From contig CADCSX010000003.1 of the NCBI GenBank assembly GCA_902805475.1, positions 1,550,001 to 1,614,000 of the forward strand: DNA of 64,000 nt, read 5' to 3'. The stretch is from Entonaema liquescens (Eukaryota > Ascomycota > Sordariomycetes > Xylariales > Xylariaceae). Numbering within the stretch: the stretch's first letter is position 1; each line of letters starts with the position of its first letter. The translations under genes and the position numbers were made by a program. Positions 59,401 through 64,000 of this stretch are shown in pieces. Under the pieces are notes generated by a model that ran no database searches, was not told the origin of the DNA, and worked only from the letters and a program-made list of their open reading frames with translations.

Positions 59401-60130
59401 GCCCATCCAGCTTGCCAGCATGCCGCGGCTTACATTTCGATCAGGAAGATCCTGCCTAGGGTCTCCATGATCGTGCTTTACATAATACGAATAGCAACGG
59501 TAGTCGAACCGGGCCCGGATACGGACAAGACAACGCCGTTCTACATGGCCCGCTGTCCGCAGTTAGGGACCGGATCCAAGCAGTCTTGATTGGGTTTCTA
59601 AACGATGCCGACGGGTGCGCCACAGCCGACTCGGTCCACAATGCGGCCAGTGTCGTATGTGTTTTGTGGCCGTACCGTACTCACCGCAAATAGATCAGTG
59701 ACACCTCTTACGCGTCGTAAATCCGTTCCAGTGGAACTAATGAAATCTTGTCCATGGTAAAGAGTGCCAGAATCCAATCTCGTGTTTGAATCCCCACGTG
59801 TATGCACCCCGGCAGAGGGCGAATGGCGGCTGAGCGCAGATCTTTCTGTGCCGCGTCCTACCAACATCAGCCTCCGGGGAAATGCTAACGGTGATGATCG
59901 GCACACCTATTAGCGTTTACCGCACGAGCGGTCCGCAGGTCTAATAATGGAGATACTGGTTAAGGAGTCGACGACAACTTCCTATAAAGTCAGCCATCAA
60001 GTCCTGCAAAATCAAATCTTATCCATCACATCGACAACGCAATCTTCTAAGCAAACCATCAGTCAACAAACTCACCAACCATTCTCATAATCTTTAATCG
60101 ACTTTAGTCAACCCCTTCAAAACATTCAAA
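56446..60130. other. Gene-free 3.7-kb region
   Basis: No gene I can support. A 100-codon frame at 58122-58424 is opposed by an open frame on the other strand and shows no family features; 59383-59589 and 59598-59906 likewise. TACCTA words are sparse here. The right end is the promoter and CA-rich leader of the small secreted protein gene. Confidence 0.5.
59983..59988 (+). promoter_or_regulatory. TATA box of the small secreted protein gene
   Basis: TATAAA lies 143 bp before the ATG at 60131. A CA-rich, G-poor leader (about 60008-60130) follows, ending TTCAAAATG, typical of strongly expressed fungal genes. Confidence 0.6.
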
Positions 60131-60536
60131 ATGCAGTTCTCCGCCATCATCGCCGCCGCCTTCGCTGGTTTCGCCGCCGCCCAGGCCCCCTACGCCATGG
60201 TCGCCGTTGAGTCTTCTCACGGTGGTGCTGGCAACGGCCTCGTCAACAAGACCATCCACGTCCCTCTTGACACCGTCTACACCAACCAGGCCGTCCTCAA
60301 CGAGGTCTCGACTCTTTACCTCATCAGCGTTTCCCAGGGAACTAACGTCTACTCCGTCGTTTGCCAGCCTCACAAGGACCCCGCTGGGTGAGTAACATTC
60401 GAGAATTAAAATCATTAATCATTTAACTAATAATACTTCTAGCACCGACACTGGCGCCAAGTCCTTCGACATCAACACCCCCTCTCGTCTTTCTACCAAC
60501 ACTGTCGTCGTTGGTAGCATCACCTGCCACGCTTAA
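60131..60536 (+). CDS. Small secreted protein, probably highly expressed
   Basis: No named family recognised. Exons are 60131-60387 and 60443-60536. The 55-bp intron 60388-60442 (GTGAGT, TAACTAAT branch, TTCTAG, phase 2) gives 116 residues. The signal peptide is 1-18 (MQFSAIIAAAFAGFAAAQ), cleaved before AP, leaving about 98 residues. The mature part has only two Cys (SVVCQPH and the penultimate-region ITCHA), which may form one disulfide, one NKT sequon, and a beta-rich look (STLYLISVSQGTNVYSVV). Codons are strongly biased to C-ending forms (GCC, CTC, AAC, ACC, GTC), unlike the neighbours, and the upstream leader is CA-rich with a TATA box. It is the right size for an effector-like or hyphal-surface protein, but nothing shows which. 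Confidence 0.9.
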
Positions 60537-61719
60537 GTTGATGCGCCTGGCTTGACACTTGTTCGGCATCTCGTCGGACTATGAGGATTTGCATGGTGAA
60601 GGGTTTGCATAGAAGTTGCTTGTCATTTTTGGGGAAGTAGACATAGAGGAGGGATAAAACCGGTGCGATGCATAAAAATGGTGTTTATTGGCGCATGTTA
60701 CTTTCGGCTCGCTCATTATTTCACTATTAGAAACTACAATATAGAAGTTGCACCTACGTCATATGTCTTTGGTTCGCTTATTCTGTGCCGTTTGCCGTTT
60801 AGATTGTGGCTAGGATCCTAGTGCTTGGAATTTGTGGCGAAAGTTCCTGTGTCTTTGGCTTGGCGCTATAATTGAATCATGTAAGAACATGTACCTACCC
60901 TGGAAATTATTGCTAGAAGGAAAGTACCCAACCCGGCCTATCAACGAAGGTTAAGTGCAATTTATGAGCTGAATTAGATGCTACATTGTGGCCGAGCGAG
61001 CTTTGAGGTCGTTGGGAAGCAAACACTTATTGGTTCTGATGTTATCTACACCTTATCTTTGCCTTCAGCTGGTTTTTAGTAGTCAACGGAATAAATATGA
61101 GGTACATAGGTAAATCTGACTTGCAATCTTGAGTACTTCTTATAGGCTTTGCCCAGCGAGCCAAGATGCGCTGAGCCACAAGTATGTACTGAATATTATG
61201 AATCAGGGTTGGACGGTACCTTGTTTCCTACGCGTGGAACTCCGCCTCCGCCACGAAGCTAGTTGAGGTTTTGCTTCCTAATGGAAGGTACAATGTTGGG
61301 TGGTTTCTTTTGTTCAGGTGCCTTAAGTATTACGACATTTATCGAAAATCGAAAATCTGCCCGGGCAGGTCTAAGTCGCATTTCACTTCACTGCCTCAAT
61401 AACGCACGAGGCGCAAGTTCTAGGTAGCAACTTGCAATAAATAGTTAGGTATAACTTAACTCTTAGCGAAGTAGTCACTATCGCCCCTCTTTCTATATAT
61501 CTACCTAGGTATCGTTTACCTAGCAACCTGTATGACTCTATTCCTTTCTCCCTTCATTTTACTCCGCTTTTGAACTACGCTTCTCAATCCCGTACACCTT
61601 CAACATCAAACACCTGCAACAGCTGCTGAATAACAACAGGTTATAACTAGACCTTAACTATCTTGATAAGGTATCCCTTACTACTAGATCGAACATTGAG
61701 TGATAAGCGGACCCTGAAC
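60537..61719. other. Intergenic
   Basis: No gene recognised. It holds the 3' flank of the small secreted protein gene and the annexin upstream region, with TACCTAGGTA at 61501-61510 and a CA-rich leader (about 61590-61640). Confidence 0.5.
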
Positions 61720-63064
61720 ATGTCATACCCTTACGGCCAGCCGGCTTATCCCGGTCAATATCCTCCGGGTCCACCACAACAATATCCCCCGGCCCAATGG
61801 TCGGCACCCCCTCCTCCTCCGCAAGGTTACAATCAACCTCCCCAGGGTTATTATCAGTCTGGCCCTCCCCCTGGCCCTCCTCCTCAGGGATATAATCAAT
61901 ATGGACCACCTCCGGGACCTCCTCAGGGACCTCCTCAGGGACCTCCTCAAGGTTATAATCAATATCCTCAGGGCCAATACCCCCCTATGCAATCTCCATA
62001 TGCGCAATCTTACCCTCCAGCACCGGTAGGACCACCTACACCTCATAGCTTAGGATATGGACCGCTCCCACAGATCCAATGGGATGCTACTCCCGACGCG
62101 CGAGCACTGAGGGGCGCCATGAAAGGGTTTGGCACCGACGAGAAGACTTTAATTCGTGTCCTATCCTCTAAAGATCCCATACAGATTGAGGCCATCAAGG
62201 CTGCCTATTTCCGGAGCTTCAGTCGCACGCTTGAGAAAGATATAATATCAGAAACGAGAGGATGGTTCGAGACGGGACTCGTCGCGATCGTCAGGGGCCT
62301 TACTCCACGATGTCCATCTCTTACATTCGGCAATGGACGGACCCGGAACGAAGGAGAAGGTCCTTAACGACGTCTTACTGGGCCGGAGCAACGCGGATCT
62401 AAATTCTATCAAGAGCATGTATCAGCAAACCTTTCACCGGTCACTGGAAAGCACTGTGAAAGGAGATCTCAGCATGAAGACAGAAAGACATTTCATGATC
62501 GTACTAGGAGCGAACAGGGCCGAAGACAGTGCGCCTGTCGTTCCCCAAGCTATCGATCAGGATGTCATGGAATTATACCGCGCCACAGAGGGTAAAGTCG
62601 GTACGGATGAAATGATGGTGTGCTCGATACTATCTACGAGAAACGATAATCAAATTCGGGCCATTAACCATGCTTACGAGCAAAAGTTTAGACGGCGGTT
62701 AGAGGATGTTATTAGAAAAGTAAGTTTTAACTATGAGAAAGCTGTTTAGGTCTGATAAGTGCTAACCTTTCTACAGGAGTTTAGTGGTCACATGGAAGAG
62801 GCTTTACTGTTTCAACTACGGCACGCCGTCGATAAGTATATGCACGCAGCTGCTTTACTCGAAGACGCAATGGCGGGTTTAGGTACAAAAGACCATCTGC
62901 TAGTTTCGAGAGTAGTCCGATATCACTGGGACAGAACAACGATGGCGAATATCAAGGGTGCATATCAACAACGTTACCGCCGAAGCCTCGTTAGTCGTAT
63001 CAAAGGCGAGACGAGTGGAGATTACGAGAGGCTTATGCTCGGCTGTCTTGGGGAGCCGGTCTAG
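61720..63064 (+). CDS. Annexin, fungal AnxC type, with Pro/Gln/Tyr-rich N-terminus; apparent 1-base frameshift
   Basis: A Ca2+-dependent phospholipid-binding protein, acting at membranes. I start at ATG 61720 (MSYPYGQPAYPGQY) because the repeat-rich N-terminus begins there. The last intron is 62720-62776 (GTAAGT..TACAG, phase 0). The protein is about 428 residues: an N-terminal low-complexity part (1-115) with PPQGYNQ and GPPQ repeats, then four annexin repeats. The Ca2+-loop cores are MKGFGTDEK, MDGPGTKEK, EGKVGTDEM and MAGLGTKDH. The body shifts frame near 62294-62297. Up to LVAIVR it is in one frame, and from LLHDVHLLHSAMDGPGT in the next. Removing one G from the GGGG run joins them. No splice sites fit. 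The first long frame alone ends at 62367 with a nonsense tail. Confidence 0.9.
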
Positions 63065-64000
63065 ATGCGCGCCGAGGAAGCTTGTTATACTGTATCATCG
63101 GTCAGCGTCTTTTAGTACCTATTATGCCGGCCATTTTTTTTGCATGGCTTGATGTTATACCATTGATGTATCCTTAATACGCCCTTCTAAGAGAATTTTT
63201 AATGCCACCACGAGCAATATGGTCGTCTAATTTTGATTAACTGCTAGTAATTTTTATGTGTCGTGACTACGTGTTTGTTGTGACTATTGGAAAGTAACAT
63301 ATACTTGTAATCGATTTAATCGTCTATACTTTCAACTCAAACGCAGGATTTCTAAATGGCCGTTTTGTAGTACAGTTCACCTTAAGAGGTATCTTATAAT
63401 TTTATACTTTGGCTAAAGACATCATATCCATTGAGGATGGTGCAATCCTACCTGTCCATACATGCAAGGCAATATGATATACCCCACCGGGAGCAGCTGT
63501 TGACACTTGCAAGTGACCGAGTGCTGCGCCGCCATACCTCGGCCTCGGACGTGTGTTGGCGCTGTTATCGTTGGTAACTTCTACTAAACATTATCGCACT
63601 TGCTTGCTTTGTTCACCCCCCAAAAAGCTTTGAATTGACCGCACGGCGTTCCAAGACCACTATAAAGCAACTAAGCTTTACTAGCCGTTTCACAGCTCAT
63701 TTGGCTTCTGTTTTAGCTTACGATTAAGCTTCCGTCTCCCGCTCGGATCTATTATATTACCAACAAGTCTGCAACTAAACTTGTTGAGTGTAAGTTTCCC
63801 TCATCCATATATAATATATAATCTATGGAAAGCCAATGCATACTTCAATAGAGAACGAGTAAACCCTTTTTTGTTCCTTTTGGTAAGGGACTTGGACCTC
63901 CTTGGCTTATTACTAATAAGCTCCGCCCCAAGCTGGCTGACGATCTCCCGCTTTTAGAGTCGCGGGGCGTTCACTTTTGAACTATGGATACGGCTCAACC
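63065..64000. other. Right end, annexin 3' flank
   Basis: No gene recognised. From about 63640 (TATAAAGCAACTAAGC at 63661) the sequence has a TATA-like box and C/T-rich words that could be the promoter of a plus-strand gene beyond the right edge, but no start codon can be tied to it. Confidence 0.4.

Overview
The window is nuclear DNA of a filamentous ascomycete (Pezizomycotina; Sordariomycetes is my best guess). The genes carry short GT..AG introns, mostly 49-130 bp, with CTAAC/CTGAC-like branch sites and phases that fit. The families are fungal: Zn2Cys6 and bZIP regulators, a SAT4/rhodopsin-domain membrane protein, a DHA1-type MFS transporter, a Bem3-type PX-PH-RhoGAP, a fungal phenylalanine-ammonia-lyase homologue, a BIM1-like secreted protein and an annexin. 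I rebuilt fifteen protein genes by joining exons by hand. The rest is long gene-free DNA, so this is a gene-poor stretch.

Layout: 3.0-5.3 kb ERB1 (ribosome biogenesis, -); 6.6-7.9 kb SAT4-type 7-TM protein (-); 11.2-14.1 kb Zn2Cys6 regulator (+); 15.4-16.2 kb conserved fungal protein of unknown function (-); 19.2-20.6 kb alpha/beta hydrolase (-); 23.1-25.9 kb a divergently transcribed pair of paralogues of unknown function with matching intron positions; 27.0-28.7 kb MFS transporter (+); 30.2-31.1 kb bZIP factor (-); 36.2-41.0 kb Bem3-like RhoGAP (-); about 44.05-46.02 kb an almost pure A+T island, probably a RIP-mutated repeat; 47.2-49.5 kb PAL-like enzyme (-) with changes at two normally conserved catalytic positions; 51.9-52.9 kb BIM1-like secreted/membrane protein (-); 55.5-56.4 kb Ser/Thr-rich GPI-type wall protein (+); 60.1-60.5 kb small secreted protein (+); 61.7-63.1 kb annexin (+).

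The genes do not look like one metabolic cluster. They mix housekeeping functions (ERB1, Bem3, annexin) with accessory or surface functions. The part from 47 to 61 kb, beside the A+T island, is the most accessory-looking: PAL-like enzyme, BIM1-like protein, GPI-type protein and small secreted protein.

Four conserved genes (ERB1, the 16-kb protein, Bem3, annexin) each read correctly only if one base is added or removed, three of them at or beside four-base homopolymers. ERB1 is essential in yeast, so I read these mainly as consensus errors in the assembly, and translations from this sequence need care. The strongest biological leads are the paralogue pair with conserved intron phases and the PAL-like enzyme with Ser-Ser-Gly in place of Ala-Ser-Gly and Val in place of the catalytic Tyr. 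Family assignments come from recognising sequence patterns; no database search was run.
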